Under the pieces are notes generated by a model. The model saw only the letters and a list, made by a program, of their open reading frames with translations, was not told the origin of the DNA and did no database searches. 64,000 bases of DNA from Psychrobacter raelei. Lineage in GTDB: Bacteria > Pseudomonadota > Gammaproteobacteria > Pseudomonadales > Moraxellaceae. This document shows positions 9,361 to 19,018 of the stretch, piece by piece (position 1 is the first letter of the stretch; every line of letters starts with the position of its first letter). Both the position numbers and the translations under genes were made by a program. The DNA lies in contig NZ_CP093310.2 of NCBI RefSeq assembly GCF_022631235.3, positions 868,001-932,000 of the forward strand. The letters run 5' to 3'.

Positions 9361-11124
9361 CTAATAAACCGTGGGCAGCTTAATATCGGCCACGGCCATA
9401 TATTCGTTAAAGGCCTCTGGGGTACCAATGCTTTGCATTAAAGCGGCAAGCGCCTGTACATAATCATTGGCCGCAGCAGCTTGCTCGGTGCGGGCTTGCA
9501 AGTACTTGGTTTGTGCAGTAGTTACATCAAGGGCGGTATTCACCCCCTCTTTCATGCCCAGTTGCTTGTAGCGTAGTAACTCTTGAGACAGCAGCACATT
9601 GCTGTTTAATGACTGGAAGCGGACCCGGGCATTTTCTACCGATTGCCAGTTTTTTTCTACTAACAATAAGATGTTGTCACTCACATCGATTTTGGCCAAT
9701 AAGGCTTGGCGCATTTGTGCTTGACCAGAAGCATGCTGTGCGCCTTTGTCCAAGCCACCCCACAGCTTCCAACTGGCAGAAACCCCTGCAATCCAGCTGG
9801 GATCCTTGTCAATTTCATGATAACCGAATAAGGTAACGGTCGGCTTATAACCGGTGTTGGATAAGCTGGTTAAAGATTCTGCTTGGGCGTATTTGGCATC
9901 GACTTTTTTAAGACCGGGATGGTTTTTTAAGGCCAAATCTTGGAAGTGCTTTAAGGGAGGTAGCGGCTTTGAGGAGACAAACAATGGGCTGGTAGGCTTG
10001 ATGGGTGTTGGTGAGCGCAATAGGCGCTGCAGGGCAGTCATGGCTAATTGAGCATTATTGCGCGCTTTTAGCGCCTCACTTTCAGCCTCTGCTAACGCTG
10101 TCTTCGCCTCTAGTCTTTCAACGCCTGATATAAAGCCTTCCTCTAGGTATCTTTGCGCCATATGATCGGTTTCTTTCACCGTATTTAAGGCATCTTCACG
10201 TAAGTAAGCAGCGAGCATGGCAAGCTGAGCGGTGAAGTAGCGATTAATTAAGGTCGCTTGCAGGTCGTCCTTATCAAGTAAGGCGTCCGCTTGGCTCTCT
10301 TCAGTGCGCGCATCTGCCAGATCAGTGACCGCTTGGGTGCGCCCAGCGGTATACACCGGCCACAGCATGGCAACACCTGCGCTGGTATTTGTACCACTGC
10401 GTTTTATATTATATTCATCGGGTAGGCGGTCACTGATGATGGGCGGAATGGCATTAACAATATTAGGATCAATATTTTGTAAAATAGGATTGTCTTGAAT
10501 TGCTTGGTTTACGCTGTCATTGATACCGGATTTAAGACCGGTTAAATCCACATCTGCATCCACACTATATCGGGTGGCGCCAGCCCGTAAAAAAATCAGC
10601 GGTTGGTTGAGACCTTTGGTAGCTTCTGATTGCAGCTCATTTGCTGCAATACCGGCATTGTTGCTGGCAAGTTTGGGTGACACTTGCATTAATACATTTT
10701 GGGCTTGTTGTAGACTGATTTTGTCGGGTACATCAATGGTATACACATCATCAATGGCCACCCCTGAAGCTGGGTCGACAATGCTGTGTAACGGTATGGT
10801 TTGATAGCTGCCTTTGTCTAGATTTTCGCCAATCTTTTTTACATTGGTCGCCGGGATGGGGTTTTGATAAATGGGGCTTTGCGGTGACAAGACATACTCA
10901 TCGCTGCCACTATGTATAGGTGCCGTGTGGCCCATGGTTGATAGGGCACTGAGACTTACGGCCACCGAAAGCTGCCAAGATAAGGGAGCCAAATACGCAG
11001 CATGCCTATTGAGCCGCTTAGCATAATGCGTCAATATATGATACGAGGTAGGCGCACAAGGGCGTCTCACAAAAGAGGCTTGCGGTTTTACAGTCTCAGA
11101 GCGCTTTAACTTAAGTAATGACAT
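9361..11124 (-). CDS. TolC-family outer membrane efflux protein
   Basis: 587 residues, first gene of the export operon. The two repeated OEP halves are visible: LITRYFTAQLAMLAAYLREDALN-like helices around 290-340, GFISGVERLEAKTALAEAESE, and the second repeat ending in GMKEGVNTALDVTTAQTKYLQARTEQAAAANDYVQALAAL near the C-terminus. The N-terminus is long and basic (about 60 residues) before the SVAVSLSALSTMGHTA signal-like stretch, and an unusual extension of about 100 residues precedes the first helical repeat. It provides the outer-membrane exit duct for the HlyD/permease complex. The exact start is uncertain. Confidence 0.88.
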   Translation of the reverse strand: MSLLKLKRSETVKPQASFVRRPCAPTSYHILTHYAKRLNRHAAYLAPLSWQLSVAVSLSALSTMGHTAPIHSGSDEYVLSPQSPIYQNPIPATNVKKIGENLDKGSYQTIPLHSIVDPASGVAIDDVYTIDVPDKISLQQAQNVLMQVSPKLASNNAGIAANELQSEATKGLNQPLIFLRAGATRYSVDADVDLTGLKSGINDSVNQAIQDNPILQNIDPNIVNAIPPIISDRLPDEYNIKRSGTNTSAGVAMLWPVYTAGRTQAVTDLADARTEESQADALLDKDDLQATLINRYFTAQLAMLAAYLREDALNTVKETDHMAQRYLEEGFISGVERLEAKTALAEAESEALKARNNAQLAMTALQRLLRSPTPIKPTSPLFVSSKPLPPLKHFQDLALKNHPGLKKVDAKYAQAESLTSLSNTGYKPTVTLFGYHEIDKDPSWIAGVSASWKLWGGLDKGAQHASGQAQMRQALLAKIDVSDNILLLVEKNWQSVENARVRFQSLNSNVLLSQELLRYKQLGMKEGVNTALDVTTAQTKYLQARTEQAAAANDYVQALAALMQSIGTPEAFNEYMAVADIKLPTVY

Positions 11125-11393
11125 AACGGCAACTGGCTAATAAAAGGGATGAGTTGGAGGTAGAGAGTGTATCAGTTTTATTTAATGATTTTTGGTTAGT
11201 GATGACGCCTAAACCATGGATTAATCAGGCGCCAAGCGCATATCTTGATTTGGGTTCATTATAATAGCCTGCTAAAAAGCTTATTTGAAGTTATAAATAC
11301 GTCCGACCAGTCCTTTTAGCATGTCTTAGCGCAATATAGCCATAAACACCACCAACAAAAAAGCCGTACAAGCAGGTATGGCGTGTATTGACA

Positions 11394-11416
11394 GGGTTAA
11401 AGACAGCCTTTAACCC
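11394..11416. repeat. perfect short stem-loop
   Basis: GGGTTAAAG, a 5-base loop, then CTTTAACCC: a perfect 9-bp inverted repeat. No T-run follows on either strand, so it is not a classic terminator. It could be an operator or RNA hairpin upstream of the export operon. The role is unknown. Confidence 0.5.
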
Positions 11417-11441
11417 CAATATGGACGCCTCATCAATGGCC

Positions 11442-11486
11442 ATAAAAAAAGGCTGTGTTTTTGCTTGGAGACAAAAACGCAGCCTT
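11442..11486 (-). terminator. rho-independent terminator (minus strand)
   Basis: A 15-bp stem (AAGGCTGCGTTTTTG with its near-perfect partner, one G-U pair) around an 8-base loop, followed on the minus strand by a run of about eight T. It lies about 170 bases beyond the stop of the metallo-beta-lactamase-like gene, leaving a long 3' untranslated stretch or room for a small RNA. Confidence 0.8.
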
Positions 11487-11659
11487 GGTAGGGCGCAAAC
11501 TGATAAAATATGGTTTACATTGAGCCAAAGTTTAATGATTAGTTAACTAGATTTCAACAGCAGCCCGTTAATAAAATGCCAGCAGTGGGCGACCGGCCAG
11601 TCAAATATTAAGCTTAAGCTGTCAGTTATCAGCTTATACTTTCAATCATGCCAAGTGGG

Positions 11660-12406
11660 CTAAGCCTTTTCAAGCTTAGGACGAGCTTTGGCAACCGCTT
11701 TTAATAAGGCTGCTTTAAACTCACCTGGACCAAACTTCACCATATCTGAATGGGCTGCACAGAAGTTCTCGGTTTTTTGCCATTTTTCTGCCAAATTCTC
11801 TGCCCAATCACAGTATTTTTTTCCGGCATTAGGCTCATCGGTTAGTGCCTTTTTGGTGGTGGGATGTAGCGACAGTTCTGGCAAAATGGCTTGCAAGATT
11901 TTGGCAGGCGGCGTGACAAAAGTATCATCTACATGTAAGCTTTTGCTGGCAGGATGAAAGGCCAGTAAAGAGCTGGCGTGAATCATCTCATTGTCTGAGA
12001 TATAGTCGATACCTTGGGGGAGTGAGAACTCAAGCTCAGGATAGCGTTTGGCTACGGCCTCGCTTTCTACCAAGTCATCGGCCCAGTTTACCTCGGTTAT
12101 CTTACGCTTATGACGTTCGCTGCCGTAATTAATGGCGGTGGGAAAATCTTTGGCCATTTGCGCGCAGTGTATGGTATGAAAAGGGTGTAAATTTAAAATG
12201 GCTTCCACCTTTGTGCCATTATCAGTCAAGGACATCACCTTATCGCGCAGCTCACCGGTTAAACTATAGCTGTCTAAAAAGATAAACTTGCCTGACTCTA
12301 GTTGCACTAAAGAGCACTGAGTGCCAATATCTATTAGACCGCCCAGTTTAAATGAACCACGTATGTTCCAAAAACCTGAACCCAAATCAATTATCTTATC
12401 TGTCAT
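11660..12406 (-). CDS. metallo-beta-lactamase-fold-like protein (degenerate metal motif)
   Basis: 248 residues. The N-terminal half (DIGTQCSLVQLESGKFIFLDSY, then VEAILNLHPFHTIHCAQMAKDFP around 70-92) follows the strand pattern of metallo-beta-lactamase-fold hydrolases. However, the HxHxDH motif is replaced by HPFHTIH, so a normal di-metal site is doubtful. A later LLAFHPASKSLHVDDTFV segment resembles the second metal-binding strand of the fold. The assignment is structural and inferential, and no substrate can be proposed. Preceded by GAGGACG as a weak ribosome site. It stands alone between the export operon and catalase. Confidence 0.6.
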   Translation of the reverse strand: MTDKIIDLGSGFWNIRGSFKLGGLIDIGTQCSLVQLESGKFIFLDSYSLTGELRDKVMSLTDNGTKVEAILNLHPFHTIHCAQMAKDFPTAINYGSERHKRKITEVNWADDLVESEAVAKRYPELEFSLPQGIDYISDNEMIHASSLLAFHPASKSLHVDDTFVTPPAKILQAILPELSLHPTTKKALTDEPNAGKKYCDWAENLAEKWQKTENFCAAHSDMVKFGPGEFKAALLKAVAKARPKLEKA

Positions 12407-12610
12407 AACGTCCTCTTTTTAAGGTAAGTTATTTACTATTAAATGTTGTAGTCATCATCGGTTATTTGCCTCTAAATGTCTGTTAAGAAATAATACAGTG
12501 AGTAGTAAAAAAGCTAACGAGTGTGGTCTAATATGCCCACGACTTAATATAGCAAGCATTTCCTTGGTAGAGGATAGAGCAACCAATACCCTAATTTATC
12601 TGCTGGGAAT

Positions 12611-12643
12611 AAAAAACACCCCAAGCGAATACCAGAGGTGTTT
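12611..12643 (-). terminator. terminator behind catalase (minus strand)
   Basis: On the minus strand AAACACC pairs with GGTGTTT around a loop of about 18 bases, followed directly by a T-run. It lies about 60 bases beyond the catalase stop codon. The rest of the 295-base gap to 12407 holds nothing supportable. Confidence 0.75.
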
Positions 12644-12701
12644 GTTGAACCGTAAAGCTAACACAAGATGTCTGCCTTACCCGTACGTTTTGCAGACGCA
12701 G

Positions 12702-14222
12702 TTATAGTAAGCTATCTAAATGACGTGCAGGGTCGGTCTCTCGAGCTGCGAGCGCATCGTCAACCGTTAAGCCGATGGCATTGGCCACGCCTTCGCCATA
12801 AGCAGGGTCACACCAGTAGCAGTTACGGATGTGGCGGTATTTGATAAAGTCTGGCACCGATGCTATGTTACGGGCTGTGTTATCAAATAATACCTGCTTT
12901 TGCTCATCGCTCATGAGATTGAACAAAGCGCGCGGCTGGCTAAAGTAGTCATCATCGTCTTTACGAAAGTCCCAATGAGCGGCATCCCCATTAATTCTTA
13001 GAGGCGGCTCAGCGTATTCAGGCTGCTCTTGCCATTGACTAAAGCTGTTTGGCTCATAATGTGGACGACCCCCATAGTTATCATCGACACGGCCTAGACC
13101 ATCACGATGGTTGCTCGAGTAAGGGCAACGTGGTTGGTTGACTGGAATCTGATGGCTATTAACGCCCACACGATAGCGCTGTGCATCTGCATAGTTAATC
13201 AGACGGTTTTGTAGCATCTTGTCTGGAGAGACACCGATACCTGGTACTAAGTTACTTGGCGCAAATGCCGCTTGCTCTACATCTAAAAAGTAGTTGTCTG
13301 AGTTTTTGTTAAGTTCAAATTCACCCACCTCAATTAGAGGGTAGTCGCCTTTTGGCCAAACTTTAGTCAAGTCAAACGGGTGGTAAGGCACCTGTTCAGC
13401 CTCTGCTTCTGGCATGATTTGAACGTACATTTTCCATTTTGGGAAATCGCCATTTTCGATAGACTCAAATAAATCTTTTTGATGGCTTTCACGGTCCATA
13501 CCGACAGTTTCGGCAGCTTCGGCATCAGTTAGGTTCTTAATGCCTTGCTGCGTACGCATGTGGAATTTGACCCAGAAGCGCTCGCCTTGATCATTCCAGA
13601 AGCTGTAAGTGTGTGAGCCAAAGCCATGCATATGACGGTATGAGGCAGGGATACCGCGGTCACTCATTACGATGGTCACTTGGTGGAATGACTCAGGTAG
13701 TAAGGTCCAAAAGTCCCAGTTATTGGTCGCTGAGCGCATATTGGTACGAGGATCACGTTTTACCGCTTTGTTCAAATCAGGGAACTTACGTGGGTCACGT
13801 AAGAAGAAGACAGGCGTGTTGTTGCCTACTAAATCCCAGTTACCCTCTTCGGTGTAGAACTTTAGGGCAAAACCACGGATATCACGCTCAGCATCAGCCG
13901 CACCGCGCTCACCGGCTACGGTACTAAAGCGGGCAAACATTTCGGTCTTTTTGCCGACTTCGCTAAAAATCTTAGCACGCGTATATTTAGTAATGTCGTT
14001 GGTGACGGTAAAGGTACCAAAGGCGCCAGAACCCTTGGCATGCATGCGGCGTTCTGGAATAACTTCACGCACAAAGTTGCCCAGCTTCTCGTTCAACCAA
14101 AGGTCTTGCGCCAATAGCGGACCTCGAGGGCCGGCTGTTAAGCTGTTTTGGTTGTCTGCAACGGGTGCACCATTGTTCATGGTTAGCTTCGTGGGGGCGT
14201 AGGGGCATTTTTTATCACTCAT
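12702..14222 (-). CDS. katA: monofunctional haem catalase (small-subunit, clade 3 type)
   Basis: 506 residues, full length for a small-subunit catalase (2 H2O2 to 2 H2O + O2, cytoplasmic tetramer). The distal haem His is H61 in [13 protein letters not shown], the distal Asn is N134 in [10 protein letters not shown], and the proximal haem-ligand Tyr is Y344 in [14 protein letters not shown]. The C-terminal helical region is complete (ending ARHLDSLL). A GGAG ribosome site lies just upstream of the ATG. Peroxide control (OxyR) would be usual, but I cannot mark an OxyR site with confidence. Not in an operon. Confidence 0.96.
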   Translation of the reverse strand: MSDKKCPYAPTKLTMNNGAPVADNQNSLTAGPRGPLLAQDLWLNEKLGNFVREVIPERRMHAKGSGAFGTFTVTNDITKYTRAKIFSEVGKKTEMFARFSTVAGERGAADAERDIRGFALKFYTEEGNWDLVGNNTPVFFLRDPRKFPDLNKAVKRDPRTNMRSATNNWDFWTLLPESFHQVTIVMSDRGIPASYRHMHGFGSHTYSFWNDQGERFWVKFHMRTQQGIKNLTDAEAAETVGMDRESHQKDLFESIENGDFPKWKMYVQIMPEAEAEQVPYHPFDLTKVWPKGDYPLIEVGEFELNKNSDNYFLDVEQAAFAPSNLVPGIGVSPDKMLQNRLINYADAQRYRVGVNSHQIPVNQPRCPYSSNHRDGLGRVDDNYGGRPHYEPNSFSQWQEQPEYAEPPLRINGDAAHWDFRKDDDDYFSQPRALFNLMSDEQKQVLFDNTARNIASVPDFIKYRHIRNCYWCDPAYGEGVANAIGLTVDDALAARETDPARHLDSLL

Positions 14223-14637
14223 TGTAATCTCCTTTTTTTTGTAATGAGTGGGGGATAAAACACTTGATTTTTTACAGCCTGTTATTTTTTTAAGTACAAT
14301 AGAGCAGTTAGGGTATGGTTATTACCAAGCCGGTTATCTTGCTTATCTCTATTAAAGCCAAATTGTGTAGTTTTGTATAGTAAATTAATTACAATAGTAT
14401 GTTTTGTTTTACTAATCTATTTTTGCTACCGCTTTTGGTCTATAAATCCTTTTATAACTATTGAGATTTTTTTGGCTCCATTGAATTTAAGTCACCCTTT
14501 ACTTGATTGGTTATAACAATCATGTTGGTTTCAATAGCTAATGTAGTACAGTCCAACAAATAAAGCAATTTAGCCACATTTATAGGCGCCGCTGGGCTGA
14601 TCGGTACCTTAAAATTACTATAATCGTGGGTGTTTAA
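14223..14637. other. 415-base intergenic region between divergent katA and SMR gene
   Basis: AT-rich and without a supportable gene. It must hold the katA promoter (minus) and probably the promoter of the SMR transporter (plus). The segment around 14375-14402 is AT-rich and weakly palindromic, but no known operator could be assigned. Confidence 0.6.
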
Positions 14638-14979
14638 ATGTCTCCAACTGCCATCGCCTATGCCTATTTGGCCGGGGCTATTATCTTTGAAATAACCGGA
14701 ACCACCTTTTTGGTGAAGTCGCAAGAATTCACTAAGCTTTATCCCACTTTAGCCACGGTGGTGCTCTATGCTTTTTCTTTTTATTTTTTGACTAAGTCAT
14801 TAAGGGGTATTCCGCTTGGTATTGCTTATGCAATGTGGGGCGGGGTAGGTATTGTGTTAACAGCTTTGATTGGTCTGCTGGTATTTAAGCAGAGTATTGA
14901 TACGCCGGCAGTGATAGGCATTGGCCTGATTGTGACCGGCGTTGTGGTGCTTAATTTGTTCTCAAGCTCTGTGGGGTAG
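14638..14979 (+). CDS. small multidrug resistance (SMR) family transporter, EmrE-like
   Basis: 113 residues with four predicted membrane helices, the usual SMR size. The membrane-embedded proton/drug-binding Glu is E18 (AIIFEITGTTFL), and the conserved Trp of helix 3 is W67 in AYAMWGGVGIVL. Such proteins act as antiparallel dimers exchanging protons for cationic compounds. Substrates cannot be told from sequence: QAC-, guanidinium- and MdtIJ-like types share these features. It has its own intergenic region upstream and is followed by the LysR regulator on the same strand. Confidence 0.9.
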   Translation: MSPTAIAYAYLAGAIIFEITGTTFLVKSQEFTKLYPTLATVVLYAFSFYFLTKSLRGIPLGIAYAMWGGVGIVLTALIGLLVFKQSIDTPAVIGIGLIVTGVVVLNLFSSSVG

Positions 14980-15079
14980 GAGGGAGCAGTATAAATAATA
15001 AAAAATCATCTCAAGATTACGGTGTTGACTACCTCTGATAAAAAATAAAGTTTATTTTTTTAAAGGAATAAAAAATATA

Positions 15080-16015
15080 ATGTTAGAAGCCAAAAGTACG
15101 CTAAGTTATCGAAAGTACCCCTCAACAACGGCGCTGCAGTGCTTTGAAGCGGCGGCTCGATTGCTGAGTTTTACGGGCGCTGCCCAAGAGTTGTATATGA
15201 CTCAAAGTGCGGTAAGCAAGCAAGTAGCTCAGCTTGAAGACATGCTAAATATTTCACTTTTTTATAGAACTTCTCAGAAAATCTCTTTAACACCTGCAGG
15301 TAAGCGTTACTACCTAGAAGTTTTTAATATTCTAAGCTATATAGAAAGCGCTACTACCTCGTTGATGTCTTACGTTGATAATGCAGAAACTTTAAGAATA
15401 ATGGCTCATCCCACCTTTTGTGCGCGTTGGTTAATTCCTGCATTGGCTGGATTTAATGAGCAATATCCTTTAATTAATTTGGATATCAGAGAACAAGAAG
15501 GTCCTTTCTTCTCTGAAGACCATGATATCGACATCGCATTTTTATATGGTGAGGGTGTTTGGACTGGAATGGAGTCAATCAAGCTATTAGAAGAGTACTG
15601 CATCGCTGTTTGTAGTCCTGATTACTATGACAAATATATCAAATCAGAAGATGGGGCAGATGTGCATAAGCTAGGAAACTGTACGTTCTTACATCTTAAT
15701 TCACGAACAAGCGCTTGGTATGACTATTTTAAGCAACAAGATATTCATATAGAAGGTACGTTTGTCGGCCCTAGATTCGATACTTTTCAGGCCTGTATTT
15801 CTGCCGCATTACTAGGGTATGGAGTGGCCTTGATACCAAGAATTTTGGTGACACCAGAGATTAACAGTGGTGCACTGCGACAAGCTGATGATTATTATGC
15901 TAAAGCTAAAAGTGCTTACTACATAACCTATCCACTCACTTTAGGCAATAGCCATAAAGTTCGAGCAGTAATTAAGTGGGTGTTTGAGTATTTGGACCGA
16001 GTTACTAGGAACTAA
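15080..16015 (+). CDS. LysR-family regulator, GcvA-like
   Basis: 311 residues. The N-terminal winged helix-turn-helix is at ~18-75 (CFEAAARLLSFTGAAQEL, then TQSAVSKQVAQLE). An effector-binding domain of the LysR substrate-binding type fills the rest (LRIMAHPTFCARWLIPALAGF). The LSFTGAAQELYMTQSAVSKQV recognition region groups it with GcvA-type regulators. It lies 128 bases upstream of the aminotransferase in the same direction, so it is the probable regulator of the pipecolate/2-aminoadipate catabolic genes behind it. The ligand is unknown, with a pathway intermediate most likely (inference). Confidence 0.9.
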   Translation: MLEAKSTLSYRKYPSTTALQCFEAAARLLSFTGAAQELYMTQSAVSKQVAQLEDMLNISLFYRTSQKISLTPAGKRYYLEVFNILSYIESATTSLMSYVDNAETLRIMAHPTFCARWLIPALAGFNEQYPLINLDIREQEGPFFSEDHDIDIAFLYGEGVWTGMESIKLLEEYCIAVCSPDYYDKYIKSEDGADVHKLGNCTFLHLNSRTSAWYDYFKQQDIHIEGTFVGPRFDTFQACISAALLGYGVALIPRILVTPEINSGALRQADDYYAKAKSAYYITYPLTLGNSHKVRAVIKWVFEYLDRVTRN

Positions 16016-16143
16016 AGCAAATATTATCAAATACTTAGTTCCTGCCATAAAAAAAGGAATAGTTGCTCAACTTTTATTCGTTTGCCTGTTATTCATGCTT
16101 TTGGTGAAATGAACGTATCAATCATGGAAGATATGAGACGTTT

Positions 16144-17409
16144 ATGACCAACTTATATAATGTGACCGATGCCTTTACTATGGTGCATCCTATCACTCTC
16201 GTCAAAGGAAAAAATGCAACAGTTTGGGATAAGGACAATAAGCGCTACATAGACTTTGTAGGCGGTATTGGCGTTTTAAACTTTGGCCATTGTCATCCCA
16301 AAATTGTTGATGCCATCCATCAGCAAGCCAGTAATCTTATTCATTATGCTTACAATGCTGCAGGTCATCAGCCTTATCAGATGCTAATGCCACGCCTTTG
16401 TGAGCTTATTCCTATCAGTGGTACTTTATCAGGAATGCTCACCAACTGCGGTGCAGAAGCCACAGAAAATGCCCTTAAAATTACTCGCATAAAAACAGGT
16501 CGCGTTGGGGTTATCGCCTTTGATGGCGGTTTTCATGGCCGCACTTTGGCAGCGGTTAACCTTAATGGCAAAGTTGGTCCTTATAAAACAGGGTTAGGTC
16601 CTCTAGCCGGTAGTGTGTATCACATTCCTTTTCCAAGTCCAGATAATGAGGTTAGCGATCAACAGGCCATTGATGCGTTAGATCGTATCGGCATGGTTGA
16701 AACTGATATTAACAATATTGGTGCCATCATTATGGAACCAGTGCAAGGTGAGGGTGGTTTTCAGATTATGTCAAAAGGCTTTGCACAGTACCTACGAGGC
16801 TTCTGTGATAAGCATGGCATTTTATTAATCATGGATGAAATTCAGTCTGGTTTTGGCAGAACGGGTATGCCTTTTGCATTTAGTCATTTAGAGATTGAGC
16901 CGGATATGATTCTATTAGGCAAAAGTATCGCTGGTGGTCTGCCGTTAGGGGCAGTAATTGGTAAAGACTCGGTTATGAACGGATTACCCAAAGGCAGCTT
17001 GGGTGGGACTTATTCGGGGAACCCTGTGGCCTGTGCGGCTGCCAACGCGACCTTAGATATTATGGAAGAGGGCTCAGTTTGGACATCTGCTACAGACTAT
17101 GAGCAAATTCTAGTTAATAGCTTTGAGAGCTGGAAGTCTGAGGGTGTGTCTAACTGGCTGTATAAAATGACTGGTGTCGGTGCCATGCGCGGTATAGAGC
17201 TTCGTCATCCAAAACACGGCACTTCCCCTGAGATTATGACCAGAATATTGTCAGAAGCTCGTGAAAGGGGACTGCTGCTGATGCCAAGTGGTAAATATCG
17301 ACACATTATTCGCCTATTGCCGCCTTTGACCATTGAACCTGAACTATTGCAAGAAGGGCTTGAGATTTTAAAACAAGTACTCAGCACTTTGCCTGATGAG
17401 CTCAATTAA
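16144..17409 (+). CDS. class III PLP aminotransferase, probable 2-aminoadipate (or 4-aminobutyrate-type) aminotransferase
   Basis: 421 residues, full length for the GabT/DavT/ArgD superfamily. Visible features are the PLP-phosphate motif NCGAEATENAL (101-111), GGFHGRT (128-134), DEIQSGFGRTG (231-241) and the PLP-binding lysine K260 in LLGKSIAGGLPLG. By family it could be 4-aminobutyrate, 5-aminovalerate or 2-aminoadipate aminotransferase. The next genes (2-oxoadipate-consuming HglS, then AmaB and AmaA) make conversion of 2-aminoadipate to 2-oxoadipate, as reported for P. putida PP_4108, the best fit (inference). It lies 54 bases upstream of hglS. Confidence 0.85.
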   Translation: MTNLYNVTDAFTMVHPITLVKGKNATVWDKDNKRYIDFVGGIGVLNFGHCHPKIVDAIHQQASNLIHYAYNAAGHQPYQMLMPRLCELIPISGTLSGMLTNCGAEATENALKITRIKTGRVGVIAFDGGFHGRTLAAVNLNGKVGPYKTGLGPLAGSVYHIPFPSPDNEVSDQQAIDALDRIGMVETDINNIGAIIMEPVQGEGGFQIMSKGFAQYLRGFCDKHGILLIMDEIQSGFGRTGMPFAFSHLEIEPDMILLGKSIAGGLPLGAVIGKDSVMNGLPKGSLGGTYSGNPVACAAANATLDIMEEGSVWTSATDYEQILVNSFESWKSEGVSNWLYKMTGVGAMRGIELRHPKHGTSPEIMTRILSEARERGLLLMPSGKYRHIIRLLPPLTIEPELLQEGLEILKQVLSTLPDELN

Positions 17410-17463
17410 ATCGACAGCTTATTTACAAAGTACAAAACTCTATAAAATATTAAGGTAGTCACT

Positions 17464-18852
17464 ATGACAGCAACAAATTTTATAAAAACCGATGAGATTC
17501 GCTACCAGTTCTCAATAGCTATGTCGACCATGTACCAAAAAGAAGTGCCTTTATATACCAACCTAATAGAGTTGGTAAATGAAGTAAATGAATCAGTTAT
17601 GCAGCAGCAGCCAGAAATTAAACAGCAGCTAATCAATACCGGCGAGCTAGACAGATTGAGTGCAGAAAGACATGGCGCTATTCGCCTAGGTACGGCCCAA
17701 GAGCTTGAGACCATGCGCCGTCTATTTGCTGTAATGGGTATGTATCCGGTGGGCTATTATGATTTGACACCTGCAGGAGTGCCAGTACATTCCACAGCAT
17801 TTCGTGCAGTAACTACTGAGGCATTAAATATTAGCCCATTTCGAGTATTCACCTCTCTTTTACGATTAGAGTTGATTGAAGATGAATCGCTACGCAGTAA
17901 AGCCAAACAAGCTCTGGAGAATAGAAATATATTTACCGATAGAGTCATTGAACTGATTGAAAAGTTTGAGAAACAAGGCGGTCTAACCTCAGAGCAGGGT
18001 GAGGAGTTTGTACGTGAAGCATTAGAGACATTCCGTTGGCATGAAAGCTCGCCGATCAGCAAATCGCTGTATGAACAGTTATTAAGTCAGCATGGATTGA
18101 TTGCAGATATTGTTGGTTTTAAAGGTCCCCATATTAACCACCTAACGCCCAGAACCTTAGATATTGATGCGGTCCAACAAGGCATGAGTCAACGTAATAT
18201 TCCACCTAAAGATATTATTGAGGGGCCACCACGCCGTAATTGCCCAATTTTGCTACGTCAAACCAGCTTTAAGGCATTAGAAGAGTCCGTTAACTTCACT
18301 GGGGATGCCGGTGATGCAGTTGCTGGAACGCATACCGCCCGTTTTGGTGAGATTGAACAGCGTGGTGTCGCTCTGACCCCTAAAGGCCGCGCTTTATATG
18401 ACCAGCTGTTAAATGCAGCGCGTACTAAGCTTGGCTCAACGCCAAATGCCAGTAATGCGAGTCAATATTATCAGCTACTGTCACAGGAGTTTGAAGCGTT
18501 TCCAGATGACTATCACAGCTTACATGAGCAAGGTCTAGCCTATTTTTATTATCAGTTAAATGAAGATAAGCTAGAAGCAGGCGTATTAATGCAGCAGGTA
18601 GATGAGCTTGTTAGTCAAGGTGTGCTGCGTATTGAGCCAATTGTTTACGAAGACTTCTTGCCCGTAAGTGCAGCAGGTATTTTTCAGTCTAACCTAAAAG
18701 ATAACAAACAAAGCAGTTATCAAGGCAATTCAAACCAGGCAGACTTTGAAAAAGCGCTAGGTAGACCTGTCTATGACGAGCTTGAACTGTATAGCAAGCT
18801 TCAACAGCAAAGCTTAGAGCGGTGTCTAAACGCCTTACAGCGTGTTAGTTAA
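17464..18852 (+). CDS. hglS: 2-oxoadipate dioxygenase/decarboxylase (DUF1338, D-2-hydroxyglutarate synthase)
   Basis: 462 residues, matching the HglS/YdcJ (DUF1338) family over its length: MYQKEVPLY near the start, SAERHGAIRLGT (66-77), GMYPVGYYDLTPAGVPVHSTAF, then VGFKGPHINHLTPRTLDID. HglS is an Fe(II) vicinal-oxygen-chelate-fold enzyme that converts 2-oxoadipate to D-2-hydroxyglutarate and CO2. H70 and H226 fall at the positions I recall for the metal ligands of the P. putida enzyme, and E296 in FGEIEQRG is a good candidate for the third. The neighbours supply the substrate (aminotransferase) and consume the product (FAD-linked oxidase at 23581). Confidence 0.88.
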   Translation: MTATNFIKTDEIRYQFSIAMSTMYQKEVPLYTNLIELVNEVNESVMQQQPEIKQQLINTGELDRLSAERHGAIRLGTAQELETMRRLFAVMGMYPVGYYDLTPAGVPVHSTAFRAVTTEALNISPFRVFTSLLRLELIEDESLRSKAKQALENRNIFTDRVIELIEKFEKQGGLTSEQGEEFVREALETFRWHESSPISKSLYEQLLSQHGLIADIVGFKGPHINHLTPRTLDIDAVQQGMSQRNIPPKDIIEGPPRRNCPILLRQTSFKALEESVNFTGDAGDAVAGTHTARFGEIEQRGVALTPKGRALYDQLLNAARTKLGSTPNASNASQYYQLLSQEFEAFPDDYHSLHEQGLAYFYYQLNEDKLEAGVLMQQVDELVSQGVLRIEPIVYEDFLPVSAAGIFQSNLKDNKQSSYQGNSNQADFEKALGRPVYDELELYSKLQQQSLERCLNALQRVS

Positions 18853-19018
18853 GATTGGTAAGTAGTTTGGGTGGTATGGTTAAGTTATTCTTATGTCTTT
18901 TATAGGCCATTCCAAAAGGGAATGACAGTAAGAAATATTTTATTTTGCAACTCATTAATGACACATGTAAATTGGAATTACACCAAGGAAGTCATTAATA
19001 ATCAACTAAGGAATAGTA

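Larger units (their letters stand above)
11125..11659. other. 535-base intergenic region
   Basis: No supportable coding sequence. It should contain the promoter of the TolC-HlyD-permease operon at its left edge. It also holds a perfect 9-bp stem-loop (11394-11416) and a minus-strand terminator (11442-11486), listed separately. Confidence 0.7.

Noticed and set aside
12498..12707. 69-codon plus-strand frame before catalase
   Set aside because: It spans the catalase terminator and end, has no ribosome site and no recognisable protein.
14223..14637. OxyR operator for katA
   Set aside because: No stretch fits the spaced ATAG/CTAT-type pattern convincingly.
14458..14724. 88-codon minus-strand frame opposite the SMR gene
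   Set aside because: It overlaps the start of a well-supported SMR transporter and looks random.
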